DNA of 64,000 nucleotides from Ferrimonas lipolytica (GCF_012295575.1 NZ_CP051180.1:2790001-2854000), one strand, 5' to 3'; counted from the first letter of the stretch, positions 8,688 to 18,062 are shown. Numbers and translations: made by a program. The notes: a model not told the origin generated them from the sequence alone.

Positions 8688-9479
8688 ATGCCACACTCCG
8701 CTTACCTCGTTACCTACCCCGTAGCCATTGTTGGCGCTGGCCCAGGCGATCCTGAGTTACTGACACTGAAAGCGCTGCGCCGAATTGAGCAAGCCGAAGT
8801 GATCCTTTACGACAACTTAGTAAGTGATGCAATTAGAAGCCTGTTTCCTGCAACGGCTGAAGCCTTATACGTCGGTAAGAAACGCCATAACCACAGCCTA
8901 AGCCAAGATAAAATCGAGCAAAAAATGGTAGCACTGGCGCAACAGGGCAAGAAGGTGGTGCGTCTTAAAGGCGGCGACCCATTTATCTTTGGCCGTGGCA
9001 GCGAAGAGCTACTAACGCTAAAACAGCACGGCATCAAAGCGGAGGTTATTCCTGGGATCACTGCTGCCAGCGGTTGTGGCAGCGCCGCCGATATTCCACT
9101 AACTCATCGTGGCCTGTCGCAGGGCTGCACTTTTGTCACCGGCCACGGCAGTGATGAAGACCCGATCGATTGGTCATACTTGGCCAGTTGTCGCCACACC
9201 TTGGTGTTTTATATGGGTCTGAATGCGTTGCCACAGATCCGCAATCAGCTCATAAGCAACGGTATGGTCGACACCACCCCAGTCGCGTTGGTCGAAAACG
9301 GCTGTCGCCCAAAGCAGCGTGTCATTCGCACCACTCTTGCTGCGATGAGCACTGACTCAATCCGTCATCAATTGCAAACTCCAACCCTAATCTACGTTGG
9401 TGACGTGGTGTCACTGGCGCAAACCAACCATCAATCACTACCGCATACACTGCCGCTATTGGCTAAGGAAAGCGCATGA
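8688..9479 (+). CDS. cobA: uroporphyrinogen-III C-methyltransferase
   Basis: A 263-residue SAM-dependent methyltransferase that converts uroporphyrinogen III to precorrin-2, the siroheme precursor. Family motifs are GAGPGDPELLTLKAL near the N-terminus and LKGGDPFIFGRG. The ATG at 8688 was chosen because a CAGGGA ribosome site precedes it and the family begins close to the GAGPGDP motif. It overlaps nirB by four bases (ATGA). That coupling fits its job: siroheme is the NirB cofactor. It is a stand-alone methyltransferase, without the CysG dehydrogenase/ferrochelatase domain. Confidence 0.92.
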   Translation: MPHSAYLVTYPVAIVGAGPGDPELLTLKALRRIEQAEVILYDNLVSDAIRSLFPATAEALYVGKKRHNHSLSQDKIEQKMVALAQQGKKVVRLKGGDPFIFGRGSEELLTLKQHGIKAEVIPGITAASGCGSAADIPLTHRGLSQGCTFVTGHGSDEDPIDWSYLASCRHTLVFYMGLNALPQIRNQLISNGMVDTTPVALVENGCRPKQRVIRTTLAAMSTDSIRHQLQTPTLIYVGDVVSLAQTNHQSLPHTLPLLAKESA

Positions 9480-12007
9480 GCAAGCCCATTGTCGCCGTTA
9501 TCGGTAACGGCATGGTTGGTCACCATTTCATTGAGCAGATGATGGAGTGTAACGACTATCAGCTAAGAGTCTTTTGTGAAGAGCCACGCTTGGCTTACGA
9601 CCGAGTTCAGCTAACTCGTTATTTCAGCGATGGTAGCGTCAACGGCTTAATGTTGGCGGATGCAGCTGAATACCAAAAAAATGGGGTATTGGCACACATC
9701 AATACCCGGGTGGATAGTATCGACCGCAATGCCCAGTTGTTGCATTGCAGCGACGGTGAGAGCTACCACTACGATCGGTTGGTGCTCGCTACGGGGTCCT
9801 ACCCATTTGTGCCTCCTATTCCGGGCAAAGAACAGCCGCATATCCACCCCTATCGCACCATTGAAGATCTTGAGCTGATCCAAGCTGCCGCCAGCAACAG
9901 TAAGGTTGGAGTGGTGATCGGTGGTGGCCTATTGGGGTTAGAAGCCGCCAATGCCCTCAAAACCTTGGGTCTAGAAACCCATGTGGTCGAGTTTGCGCCG
10001 CGGCTAATGGCAGTGCAGTTGGATGAAGATGGCGCAGCCTTGCTCCAGCAAAAAATCAACGATTTGGGAGTACAGGTTCACACCGGTAAAGCGACTCAGC
10101 AGATTGAAGCGTACGATGGTGACTGCCGTTATCGGCTGCAGTTTGCCGATGGCAGCGAGTTGCTTACCGACATGGTGGTGTTCTCCGCCGGTATTCGCCC
10201 CCAAGATACCTTAGCTAAGCAAGCCACGCTTGAGATGGGTGAACGGGGAGGCATTGTCATTAATGATCAGTGCCAAACGAGCGACCCCAACATCTTCGCC
10301 ATCGGTGAGTGTGCCCTCTGGCAAGAACGATTATTCGGCTTAGTGGCGCCAGGTTATCAAATGGCTAAAGTAGCTGCCGCCCAGTTAACTGGCCAACAAC
10401 TTAGTTTCACCGGTGCCGACATGAGTACCAAGCTGAAACTACTTGGGGTAGACGTCGCCAGTATCGGTGATGCCCATGGCACCAGCGCCGGCTCACTCAG
10501 CTACTGCTTCCACGATCACGCCAATCAGGTCTACAAAAAAGTGGTGATCGACCCCAGTGGTACCAAGCTGATTGGTGCAGTTTTGGTGGGTGATAACAGC
10601 GATTATCACCACTTTCTGCAACTGTGCCTCAACGAGATGCCGTTACCACAGCCGCCAGAAACCATACTGTTACCCGCGATCGAGGGCGATGCAACCGCAG
10701 CTGCAGGAGTTGATGCATTACCAGACAGCGCGCAAATATGCTCTTGTCATGACGTAAGTAAGGGCGACATTACCACTGCGGTCGATAGTCTTATTGCCGA
10801 AGGCGGTTGCGATCTCAGCAGCCTCAAGGCCTGTACCAAGGCCGGTACCGGTTGTGGTGGCTGCACTCAGTTGGTGGGGCAGCTGCTGGACAAGCAACTT
10901 GCTGCGAAAGGGATGGAGGTCAACAACGACTTATGTGCGCACTTCCCCTACTCCCGCACCGAACTGTTTGATGTCATTCGTATTCGCCAGATCAAAACCT
11001 TTGAAGAACTACTAACCCGCTGCGGCCAAGGCGGAGGTTGTGAGATCTGCCGCCCTGCAGTGGGTTCCATGCTGGCTTCATTATGGAACGACTACATTCT
11101 CGAAGATAGCCACGCTTCACTACAGGACACTAACGACCGTTATCTCGGCAATATGCAAAAAAACGGCACCTACTCGGTAGTGCCACGCATTCCCGGCGGC
11201 GAGATTACCCCGGATAAACTGATTGTGATTGGCCAAGTGGCGAAGGAGTTTAATCTCTACACCAAAATCACCGGCGGTCAGCGCATCGATCTGTTCGGTG
11301 CTCAGTTACACCAGTTGCCATTGATCTGGGCGCAATTGGTTGCGGCGGGATTCGAAACCGGCCACGCCTATGGTAAAGCGATGCGGACGGTCAAATCCTG
11401 TGTGGGCACCAATTGGTGTCGCTACGGCGTTCAAGACAGCACCTCGATGGCGATCGCCATTGAACATCGCTATCGTGGCGTTCGCTCACCGCACAAAATT
11501 AAACTGGCAGTCTCAGGTTGCGCGCGAGAATGCGCCGAAGCCCAAAGCAAAGACTTCGGAGTTATTGCCACCGAAGCGGGTTGGAATCTCTACGTTGGCG
11601 GCAACGGCGGTATGCGTCCTCGCCATGCGGATCTATTTGCCACCGATCTGGACGATGACACCCTTATCGCCTACATCGACCGCATAATGATGTTTTACGT
11701 GCGCACTGCTGAGCGACTGCAGCGAACCTCAGTTTGGATAGAGAACCTCGAAGGAGGACTGGATTACCTTAAGCAGGTCGTTATCGAAGATAAGCTCGAC
11801 CTGTGTGAACAACTGGAGCAGCAGATGGCATATCTGGTGGATACCTATCAATGCGAGTGGGCTACCACGCTGCAAAACCCAGATAAACTAAGCAAATTTA
11901 CCCACTTCATTAATAGCGACCAGACCGATAACGCCGTGGTGTTTGAACAACAGCGCGGTCAGATCCAACCCGCTAGCAGCACCATCGATATAATGGAGAT
12001 CTCATGA
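9476..12007 (+). CDS. nirB: NAD(P)H-dependent nitrite reductase, large subunit
   Basis: An 843-residue cytoplasmic enzyme that reduces nitrite to ammonium. Order of domains: FAD-binding GNGMVGHHF at the N-terminus, NAD-binding GGGLLGLEAA near residue 148, a BFD-like 2Fe-2S region (CSCHDVSKGD, CTKAGTGCGGC) near 423-470, a second cysteine-rich segment CGQGGGCEICRP, then the siroheme/4Fe-4S half with CVGTNWCRYG and SGCARECAEAQSKDFG. Length and domains match NirB. It is translationally coupled to cobA upstream and nirD downstream. Confidence 0.95.
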   Translation: MSKPIVAVIGNGMVGHHFIEQMMECNDYQLRVFCEEPRLAYDRVQLTRYFSDGSVNGLMLADAAEYQKNGVLAHINTRVDSIDRNAQLLHCSDGESYHYDRLVLATGSYPFVPPIPGKEQPHIHPYRTIEDLELIQAAASNSKVGVVIGGGLLGLEAANALKTLGLETHVVEFAPRLMAVQLDEDGAALLQQKINDLGVQVHTGKATQQIEAYDGDCRYRLQFADGSELLTDMVVFSAGIRPQDTLAKQATLEMGERGGIVINDQCQTSDPNIFAIGECALWQERLFGLVAPGYQMAKVAAAQLTGQQLSFTGADMSTKLKLLGVDVASIGDAHGTSAGSLSYCFHDHANQVYKKVVIDPSGTKLIGAVLVGDNSDYHHFLQLCLNEMPLPQPPETILLPAIEGDATAAAGVDALPDSAQICSCHDVSKGDITTAVDSLIAEGGCDLSSLKACTKAGTGCGGCTQLVGQLLDKQLAAKGMEVNNDLCAHFPYSRTELFDVIRIRQIKTFEELLTRCGQGGGCEICRPAVGSMLASLWNDYILEDSHASLQDTNDRYLGNMQKNGTYSVVPRIPGGEITPDKLIVIGQVAKEFNLYTKITGGQRIDLFGAQLHQLPLIWAQLVAAGFETGHAYGKAMRTVKSCVGTNWCRYGVQDSTSMAIAIEHRYRGVRSPHKIKLAVSGCARECAEAQSKDFGVIATEAGWNLYVGGNGGMRPRHADLFATDLDDDTLIAYIDRIMMFYVRTAERLQRTSVWIENLEGGLDYLKQVVIEDKLDLCEQLEQQMAYLVDTYQCEWATTLQNPDKLSKFTHFINSDQTDNAVVFEQQRGQIQPASSTIDIMEIS

Positions 12008-12351
12008 GTACAGCAACCGTTACCAAGCAATGGCTCGACATTTGCGCCAGCGACGACATCCTTATCGATTGCGGTGCCTGCGCATTAGTGGATAACCAAC
12101 AAGTTGCCATCTTCCGCTTAAGCAGCGGCGACTGGTACGCCATCGATAATCACGACCCTATCGGCGGCGCCAATGTATTGTCTCGCGGTTTAGTGGCGGA
12201 GATCGATGGCACACCAACTATCAGCTCGCCACTGTTTCGTCACCACTTTAGTCTTCAAGACGGTCACTGCCTGCAAGATCAAACCATCAGTGTAGCAACC
12301 TTCCCCATCCGTATTGATAACGGAAGGGTGCAATTGCGCGCGCAACGTTAA
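12004..12351 (+). CDS. nirD: nitrite reductase small subunit
   Basis: A 115-residue protein with the Rieske-like fold of NirD, the partner of NirB. Segments AIDNHDPIGGANVLSRG and SPLFRHHFSLQDG match the family, and the Rieske Cys-His iron ligands are absent as is usual for NirD. It overlaps nirB by four bases (ATGA) and ends the operon. Confidence 0.92.
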   Translation: MSTATVTKQWLDICASDDILIDCGACALVDNQQVAIFRLSSGDWYAIDNHDPIGGANVLSRGLVAEIDGTPTISSPLFRHHFSLQDGHCLQDQTISVATFPIRIDNGRVQLRAQR

Positions 12352-12358
12352 CCCTTCG

Positions 12359-12386
12359 GCAGCGAAGTGCAATCTTCGCTGCGATT
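12359..12386 (+). terminator. terminator of the cobA-nirBD operon
   Basis: GCAGCGAAG and CTTCGCTGC form a 9-bp stem with loop TGCAAT, followed by GATTTTCC, eight bases after the nirD stop. Confidence 0.65.
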
Positions 12387-12680
12387 TTCCTCCGCTGATA
12401 TCTCCGCTTGTTGTCAACTCGACAGCGCCCCAGCCGCCGTCACTAATATTTACTTTGCCCTCGTTTAAAAAACAAGCAAACGAATAAGTATGCATACAAC
12501 CAACAACTCAGTTACGTCAGCGGTGCAAAATTAAACCGCAATGACAAATTAGAGCAACAACTCGAAATAAACCATTGAATAAAAAGAATTTAAAATGTTA
12601 ATCATAAGCTTGCAGCATCACAGGACATTAACAATAGCCAACTAAAAGTTAAATTTAGGTGTAAAAATAAGCAATTGACT

Positions 12681-12719
12681 CCCGAATAACAATACACTTT
12701 TAGTGAATAACTATTGATT
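12681..12719. promoter_or_regulatory. tandem ARG boxes (ArgR operator)
   Basis: Two 18-bp boxes are separated by three bases, the classic ArgR arrangement. The upstream core is CGAATaacaATACA (12683-12696) and the downstream core is TGAATaactATTGA (12704-12717), against the consensus TGAAT-N4-ATTCA (8/10 and 9/10). A TTGACT -35-like hexamer at 12675-12680 lies beside them, so bound ArgR would block the promoter. Confidence 0.65.
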
Positions 12720-12787
12720 TGGTGTGCATGGGTATTTATAGTTCGCTGCAACAACGCAACGCAATACCTGTGAAAGAGAGCTTCATC

Positions 12788-13513
12788 ATGAAAAAGACCA
12801 TCGCTGCATTATCATTTTCCGCCTTAGCACTAACTGGCTGCGGCGCTGATAAAACCAATCAACTTATCGTTGGTACCAACGCCACCTTCCCACCATTTGA
12901 GTACGTGGGTGGCGCCAATGGCACTGAAATCATCGGCTTTGATATCGACCTAGCTAAACAGGTAGCAGCGGATGCCGGCAAAGAACTCGTCATCAAAGAC
13001 ATGAAATTTGACTCACTGGTAGTCGCCCTAAACGCAGGCAAAATCGACATGATTGCCGCAGGCATGACCATCACCGAAGAGCGTCAAGCTAACGTTGATT
13101 TCTCCACCCCATATTACGAAGCAACCCAACTGGTCATAAGCCATCACGATGTTGATTTCAGCAGCAGCGAGCAGCTCAAAGGTAAGAAAATTGCCGTTCA
13201 GTTAGGCACTACTGGCGATACCATGGCGAAGGATTTCACCACCGATGTCAGCGCTTTTAACACTGGCTTTGAAGCGGTAATGGAGCTCGCTAACGGCAAG
13301 GTTGACGCGGTACTGTTTGATGCAGCACCGGCACAGAACATCATCGCCGGTAAGCCGAAGCTGAAAGCGAGCAAAGTTGAGTTTACACCGGAGTACTACG
13401 GCTTCGCTGTTGCTAAAGGTGACCATGAGCTACTGACCCAGATCAACAGCACTCTCGATAACATGAAAACCGACGGCCGTTACCAACAACTGCTGTCGCA
13501 GTACATGAAGTAA
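12788..13513 (+). CDS. amino-acid ABC transporter, periplasmic binding lipoprotein
   Basis: A 241-residue solute-binding protein of the family 3 (polar amino acid) type. It starts MKKTIAALSFSALALTGCGA, a lipoprotein signal with lipobox LTGC, so it is probably tethered to the membrane. Family signatures are VGTNATFPPFEYV, GFDIDLAKQVA and GMTITEERQANVDFSTPYYEA. The ATG at 12788 follows an AAAGAGAG ribosome site and gives a proper signal peptide. The upstream tandem ARG boxes point to arginine (ArtJ/ArtI-like) as the ligand; this is inference from regulation. Confidence 0.85.
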   Translation: MKKTIAALSFSALALTGCGADKTNQLIVGTNATFPPFEYVGGANGTEIIGFDIDLAKQVAADAGKELVIKDMKFDSLVVALNAGKIDMIAAGMTITEERQANVDFSTPYYEATQLVISHHDVDFSSSEQLKGKKIAVQLGTTGDTMAKDFTTDVSAFNTGFEAVMELANGKVDAVLFDAAPAQNIIAGKPKLKASKVEFTPEYYGFAVAKGDHELLTQINSTLDNMKTDGRYQQLLSQYMK

Positions 13514-13517
13514 TCCG

Positions 13518-14195
13518 ATGCAAGCCTTTATCGATACACTCTTTACGCCCATCGGTAGCGATGGGCTGATTGGCGGGTTGCTGATCCTCGAAGGTCTAAA
13601 GACCACCTTACTGGTTACCTTTGCTGCTACTCTGTTCGGTTCTATTCTCGGGGTGGCCGCCACCCTGATGAAGATGTCGGGCAAATGGTACCTGAAGTGG
13701 CCAGCGGATCTATACGTTGGCGTTATTCGCGGTACCCCAGTGGTTATCCAACTGGTTATCCTCTATTTCATCATCTTGGCGTCGCTGGATGTAGATAAAG
13801 TCAGTGCCGCAATTATCGCCTTCTCGATCAACTCCGGTGCCTACATCTCGGAAATCATTCGTGCTGGTATTCAAGCAGTCGATAAGGGCCAAGCGGAAGC
13901 CGCCCGGTCACTTGGGTTATCGGCCGCCCAAACCATGACCACAGTGATCATGCCGCAAGCGGTCAGAAAGATATTACCGGCGCTGGGTAACGAATTTATT
14001 GTGTTACTGAAAGAGACCGCTGTAATTGGCTTTATCGGTGGTGTAGATCTGATGCGGGCAGGAGAAATTATTCGCTCCAGAACCTTTGAGGATGTCGCCC
14101 CACTGCTAACCTGTGCGGCCATCTACCTGGTGTTGACCTATACCTTCACCTTCCTGTTGACTCGGTTTGAGAAAAGGCTAAAACAAAGTGATTAA
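13518..14195 (+). CDS. amino-acid ABC transporter permease
   Basis: A 225-residue inner-membrane permease of the HisM/GlnP type, with about five membrane segments. The EAA loop [20 protein letters not shown] contacts the ATPase. A single permease gene is present, so the pore is probably a homodimer, unlike the two-permease E. coli Art system. It starts four bases after the binding-protein stop and overlaps the ATPase gene by eight bases. Confidence 0.9.
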   Translation: MQAFIDTLFTPIGSDGLIGGLLILEGLKTTLLVTFAATLFGSILGVAATLMKMSGKWYLKWPADLYVGVIRGTPVVIQLVILYFIILASLDVDKVSAAIIAFSINSGAYISEIIRAGIQAVDKGQAEAARSLGLSAAQTMTTVIMPQAVRKILPALGNEFIVLLKETAVIGFIGGVDLMRAGEIIRSRTFEDVAPLLTCAAIYLVLTYTFTFLLTRFEKRLKQSD

Positions 14196-14913
14196 GGTAC
14201 AGAATCTTCATAAAAGCTACGGTGATAACCAGGTATTAAATGGCATCAGCGAGCATATCAAAGCCGGTGAAGTAGTGAGTGTGATTGGCCCATCAGGTTC
14301 AGGTAAGAGTACCTTTTTACGCTGTCTCAACCTGTTGGAACAGCCAACCAGCGGTGACATCATTATTGAAGGTGAATCGATTACCGCCGCCAATGCGTGC
14401 GTAGATAAGCTGCGCCAAAACGTCGGTATGGTGTTCCAGAACTTTAATCTGTTTCCGCACTTAACCGTAAAGCAGAACATTACGTTAGCGCCGGTTAAAC
14501 TCAAGCTAATGAGCCAAGAGCAAGCCGACGCACAAGCGCATGAGCTGCTGGCTAAAGTGGGTTTGGCGGAGAAAGCAGAGGTGTTCCCGAACAGCCTTTC
14601 CGGTGGTCAAAAGCAGCGTGTTGCTATCGCTCGAGCACTCGCAATGAAGCCAGACATGATGCTGTTTGATGAGCCAACCTCAGCACTGGATCCGGAGATG
14701 GTCGGCGATGTGCTTGATGTTATGAAAGATCTGGCTCAGCAGGGCATGACCATGGTGATCGTTACTCACGAGATGGGTTTCGCCCGCGAGGTTTCAGATA
14801 GAGTCGTGTTTATCGACGGCGGCGTGATTGTTGAAAACAAGCCACCTGCAGAGCTGTTTGATAATCCCCAACACGCTCGTACCCAAGCGTTCCTAAGCAA
14901 GGTCTTGCGCTGA
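14188..14913 (+). CDS. amino-acid ABC transporter ATP-binding protein
   Basis: A 241-residue ATPase of the GlnQ/HisP/ArtP group. Walker A is GPSGSGKST, the signature [15 protein letters not shown], Walker [13 protein letters not shown], and the switch histidine is in [10 protein letters not shown]. It begins inside the permease gene with a GTG and closes the three-gene operon before a strong terminator. Confidence 0.93.
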   Translation: MIKVQNLHKSYGDNQVLNGISEHIKAGEVVSVIGPSGSGKSTFLRCLNLLEQPTSGDIIIEGESITAANACVDKLRQNVGMVFQNFNLFPHLTVKQNITLAPVKLKLMSQEQADAQAHELLAKVGLAEKAEVFPNSLSGGQKQRVAIARALAMKPDMMLFDEPTSALDPEMVGDVLDVMKDLAQQGMTMVIVTHEMGFAREVSDRVVFIDGGVIVENKPPAELFDNPQHARTQAFLSKVLR

Positions 14914-14960
14914 TATCAGCAAGAGTCACTGCGTTGTTAGCCAGCTACCGCTGGCACGCC

Positions 14961-14993
14961 AAGCCCTCGATTTCACAGGTCGAGGGCTTTTTT
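14961..14993 (+). terminator. terminator of the amino-acid transporter operon
   Basis: AAGCCCTCGA and TCGAGGGCTT pair around a TTTCACAGG loop, followed by a T-tract. A partial terminal-repeat element starts three bases further on. Confidence 0.9.
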
Positions 14994-14995
14994 AG

Positions 14996-15067
14996 GGCTG
15001 TATACCAACTAAGTGTTGTTCTTTCCAATGCTGTTAAAGCACCGGCTAGGATAGTTTTGATTCAAGG
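14996..15067 (+). mobile_element. partial terminal-repeat element, copy A
   Basis: About 72 bases match the left end of the element seen complete at 23712-23992 and 26711-26983: GGCTGTATACCAACTAAGTG, then TTCTTTCCAATGCTGTTAAA and the segment ending TTGATTCAAGGGG. The right part of the element is missing. It abuts the T-tract of the upstream terminator on its left and runs into the hipA fragment on its right. Confidence 0.8.
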
Positions 15068-15245
15068 GGAATGAATCGTGCTGCTGTAGCGTAACGATTG
15101 GCAATTCAACAGATTGGGTCGCAGCATACTCGGGATCAAAGGTGAGAATATTCTTGTTACCGGCGAATCGGGCAACAACCCCAACTCGAACACCATGCAG
15201 ATGCAGTGAGATCCCTTGTACCGGCTCTTGGCGTTTAAGCGTCAT
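15009..15245 (-). pseudogene. truncated HipA N-terminal fragment
   Basis: The first 55 or so of 78 residues look like the N-terminal subdomain of HipA-family kinases (LHLHGVRVGVVARFAGNK, LTFDPEYA, VELPIVTLQ). The kinase domain is absent. The reading frame then runs into copy A of the terminal-repeat element, which supplies the last 20 or so residues and the stop. It overlaps hipB by four bases (ATGA), as in normal hipBA operons. A toxin without its kinase domain cannot phosphorylate a target. Confidence 0.75.
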
Positions 15246-15541
15246 TGCTCTTCGCTCCCTGACTTTCCAAGGATCTGATGGATTAAGTTAGTCGACTCGC
15301 GATGTTTAGTCGTATGGTCGTTACCATTTGAGTTTCCTTTACCTCTCTCAACCAACGTCACGTCGTAGCCTAGAGCGTCGGCCCACGCCATAAAGTTGCT
15401 CAACTTCATGTCATTGCCTTTCTCCATACGGGAAATCTGCTGCTGCTTGAACCCAGCCATGGATTCAAAATCGCCCTGACCCAGCCCCTTTCGCTTCCGG
15501 GCGTGGATCAATACCTTTATGAGCTCGTTGATAGGCGTCAT
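15242..15541 (-). CDS. HipB-like XRE-family antitoxin/repressor
   Basis: A 99-residue helix-turn-helix protein. The segment GQGDFESMAGFKQQQISRME is a typical XRE DNA-binding motif, and the downstream ALGYDVTLVERG resembles HipB-type antitoxins. The start at 15541 is favoured because GGAG lies six bases upstream; an ATG four codons earlier is also open. Its usual partner HipA is truncated, so it may now be only an orphan autorepressor. A large palindrome lies upstream. Confidence 0.8.
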   Translation of the reverse strand: MTPINELIKVLIHARKRKGLGQGDFESMAGFKQQQISRMEKGNDMKLSNFMAWADALGYDVTLVERGKGNSNGNDHTTKHRESTNLIHQILGKSGSEEQ

Positions 15542-15634
15542 TGACGGCTCCATTCATACACCATGCACTTCAGACATCATCATAAAAGTAGTATGTCGAC
15601 AAAAAACAACACTGATATAGTAAAAGCCCATCAA

Positions 15635-15681
15635 AACAACTTATATGTAGTAAAAATGATTTTTACTACATATAAGTTGTT
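15635..15681. promoter_or_regulatory. 47-bp perfect palindrome upstream of hipB
   Basis: Two 23-base arms (left 15635-15657, right 15659-15681) are exact reverse complements around a single G at 15658. The arms contain CTTATATGTAGTAAAAAT. The site lies about 95 bases before the hipB start. It could be an operator for HipB or a strong cruciform/hairpin. Confidence 0.8.
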
Positions 15682-15749
15682 AAATTAAGCCGATACAACA
15701 TTCTGGTTGTATTGATAGACATGTATCAATAATGAGCACTTTGAATACA

Positions 15750-15779
15750 AAGGCGAAGCCAAGAGGCTTCGCCTTTTTC
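15750..15779. terminator. hairpin downstream of the VIT/vWA gene
   Basis: AAAGGCGAAGCC and GGCTTCGCCTTTTT pair around AAGA. It lies just after the stop of the minus-strand VIT/vWA gene. A nearly identical hairpin follows the AAA ATPase at 21715-21747. Confidence 0.75.
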
Positions 15780-15806
15780 ATCATGTAACGGTGCTGAACT
15801 AAGCCT

Positions 15807-18053
15807 TTAAATGGTCAACTCATCAAGCTTGTTGCCGCCTTGCTTGTGGCTGGCTTTAGCGCTGGCCATGGTATTACGGATCGCTTCAATCAAGTGCTCG
15901 CTGACTTCCAGCTCTCGGCAGAGTCGTTTCACCAATCGAGTGACGTGACGACTTAATGGGATACCGCTTTGCACCTCGTTATAAACACTGAGCCAGGCCG
16001 CTACCAGCTGGGCTTCGGTCACCTTACCGGAACGCAGAGACGCCAGCGCATCAACCACCCACGTGACTTCACCCAAGATAAAGAGCTTATCCAGATCCAT
16101 CTGCGGTAGCTGCAGGCTGTTGGTAGAGGTGTACTTGCGGTTTAATGATTCAGCTAAATAACCGATGTGTCGATCAACCGGGGCCTCACACCGTAAGAAT
16201 GGCGTGATATCGAGACATTCACGAGGTTCACCGCGAGATGCAGGTGATGAATACACTACCCCATCGGACGGGATGCAATTAGCATCGTGAGGGGAGTCCA
16301 TAGCTGAAACGACATGCTCGAGCTCTACCGTACCCAATCCACTGAACCCAGCGGGTAATTCGTGTGGCACTGTGCGTAGCTCGGGTAATGGCAGCTCTTG
16401 CTGTTGCTCGTTGTGTTTTACGCAAACGCAATAAGTATGTTCCGTGACTAGCTGGTACTGCAGCGCCAACGCCGTCGCCTCATCTTTTGCCAAAGCACTA
16501 AGCCGAGAATGAGCTGCTAAACGAGCAAGCGTGTCACTGCCTGGTGACCATTCCTGCAATAAAACAGACTGTGAAAGTTTCTCCGCATTGCTGACCTGCT
16601 GGGCGTCGAACTTTGCGGAATCCACGGAGGTATCGTCGAACCACGCAAACTGATGCACGGTGTCATTAAGGAATACGCCATCCAATCGTTCAGGAGAATA
16701 CCGCTTTGGTTTACTCGGGTAGTGAACCTGGCTGTGCGCTAGCGCCGGTTGGGCGATACGCTTAAAGTGCTGCACGATTCGCTTACCCATCTCTTCATTT
16801 GGGGTTACGAACTCGCTGGCACCGCCGGTGCTAGTGGCCAACTCACTGAGCAGAGCTTCACTGACGGCAGTGCCAACGCCAACAGTAAATATCCGCTGCT
16901 CAGATTTGATCGCCTCTTTAATAATGAGACTTTCAGAATCCCAGACCTGACCATCGGTGATCAGTAAGATATCGTTGCCCATGCCTACTGGAGCCTTCAG
17001 CTCAAAGCATGCCTGCAGCGCTGCGCCAAGTTCTGTACCACCAAATGAGGCATTTAACTCAGTCAACAATTGCTCTGCCGCAAGTAGGTTAGTTTCATCG
17101 GCCGGCATACACTCAGGGAACAGTGCTTGATGGTGAAGGCCAAAACGAATGATATTGAAGTAATCGTCTGCACCTAACAGCTTAACGATTTCGCTCAGAG
17201 CCATCCGAGCTTGTCGAATGGAGTCGCCAGACATGGAACCTGAACAGTCTACAAGCAACTTAAAGCAGCGAGGCTCTCGAGTTGTCGCAGCCTGTAACTG
17301 CGGGTAGAAAGACGATAGGGTCACCATTTGTTCGCCATCTTTAGCCCAAAAACCTTCACCTTGATAGTTTGCCGGTTTCTCTACCTCGATGATGAGATCG
17401 CGATCCATGCCGTTCGCCGCCTCTGGCAAGCCTAACTGACAACCTTCCTCATTCATGCTGCGAGTGATGGCATGAGTTGGGCAATGGCATTGGGCATCTG
17501 CGAGCGCACCGGTAATGGATAATTGAAACGAAAATGGATACCGGCAGCTGATGCTGTGCTGCGGAATCTCATGATCAGCCAGCCCAGCGTCAAGAGGGGC
17601 GCCGTAGCGCGGTGCTAATGTGGTAGGCAGATAGAAGCGCAACCGGTCTCCCTGCCACCGATGCAACTGGGCATAACGGAAATGGATGGTGGCCGACTCA
17701 CCCGCCAGCAGGTTACCAACGTTAACGCTGAACAACCCAGGCTGAATCTTTTTCAGCAAAATAGCACTATCACCACTGACGATGGCGTCTTCGTACACCT
17801 CTTCAGCTTTGGTTGCCGCCAACACTTGGCCTTGAAACCGTTTGTCATTGATCTCAACGCTCAATTCCAGCAACGCCGCATCCACTGGCAGCGGAAAGGT
17901 ATAAACCGCTTCAATATTAGTGGGCTCGTTATTCTTATAAATCTGGGTAACAGACACTTCCGACACGATACCTTGTAGAGTCGCATCAATTTTGACTCCT
18001 TTTAGCGGTAGCCCTTCGCCTGTAGTTGCCGACAATCCTATTTCAGCATTCAT
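15807..18053 (-). CDS. VIT and von Willebrand factor A domain protein
   Basis: A 748-residue protein with an N-terminal VIT (vault/inter-alpha-trypsin) domain in about residues 1-130 (IDATLQGIVSEVSVTQIYKN, VYTFPLPVDAAL) and a vWA domain from about 260 to 440. The metal-ion-dependent adhesion site DCSGS lies near residue 268. The C-terminal 250 residues are unassigned. There is no signal peptide, so it is probably cytoplasmic. It starts ten bases after the merR-like gene and likely shares its transcript. The family function in bacteria is poorly known. Confidence 0.88.
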   Translation of the reverse strand: MNAEIGLSATTGEGLPLKGVKIDATLQGIVSEVSVTQIYKNNEPTNIEAVYTFPLPVDAALLELSVEINDKRFQGQVLAATKAEEVYEDAIVSGDSAILLKKIQPGLFSVNVGNLLAGESATIHFRYAQLHRWQGDRLRFYLPTTLAPRYGAPLDAGLADHEIPQHSISCRYPFSFQLSITGALADAQCHCPTHAITRSMNEEGCQLGLPEAANGMDRDLIIEVEKPANYQGEGFWAKDGEQMVTLSSFYPQLQAATTREPRCFKLLVDCSGSMSGDSIRQARMALSEIVKLLGADDYFNIIRFGLHHQALFPECMPADETNLLAAEQLLTELNASFGGTELGAALQACFELKAPVGMGNDILLITDGQVWDSESLIIKEAIKSEQRIFTVGVGTAVSEALLSELATSTGGASEFVTPNEEMGKRIVQHFKRIAQPALAHSQVHYPSKPKRYSPERLDGVFLNDTVHQFAWFDDTSVDSAKFDAQQVSNAEKLSQSVLLQEWSPGSDTLARLAAHSRLSALAKDEATALALQYQLVTEHTYCVCVKHNEQQQELPLPELRTVPHELPAGFSGLGTVELEHVVSAMDSPHDANCIPSDGVVYSSPASRGEPRECLDITPFLRCEAPVDRHIGYLAESLNRKYTSTNSLQLPQMDLDKLFILGEVTWVVDALASLRSGKVTEAQLVAAWLSVYNEVQSGIPLSRHVTRLVKRLCRELEVSEHLIEAIRNTMASAKASHKQGGNKLDELTI

Positions 18054-18062
18054 GATGTTTCC

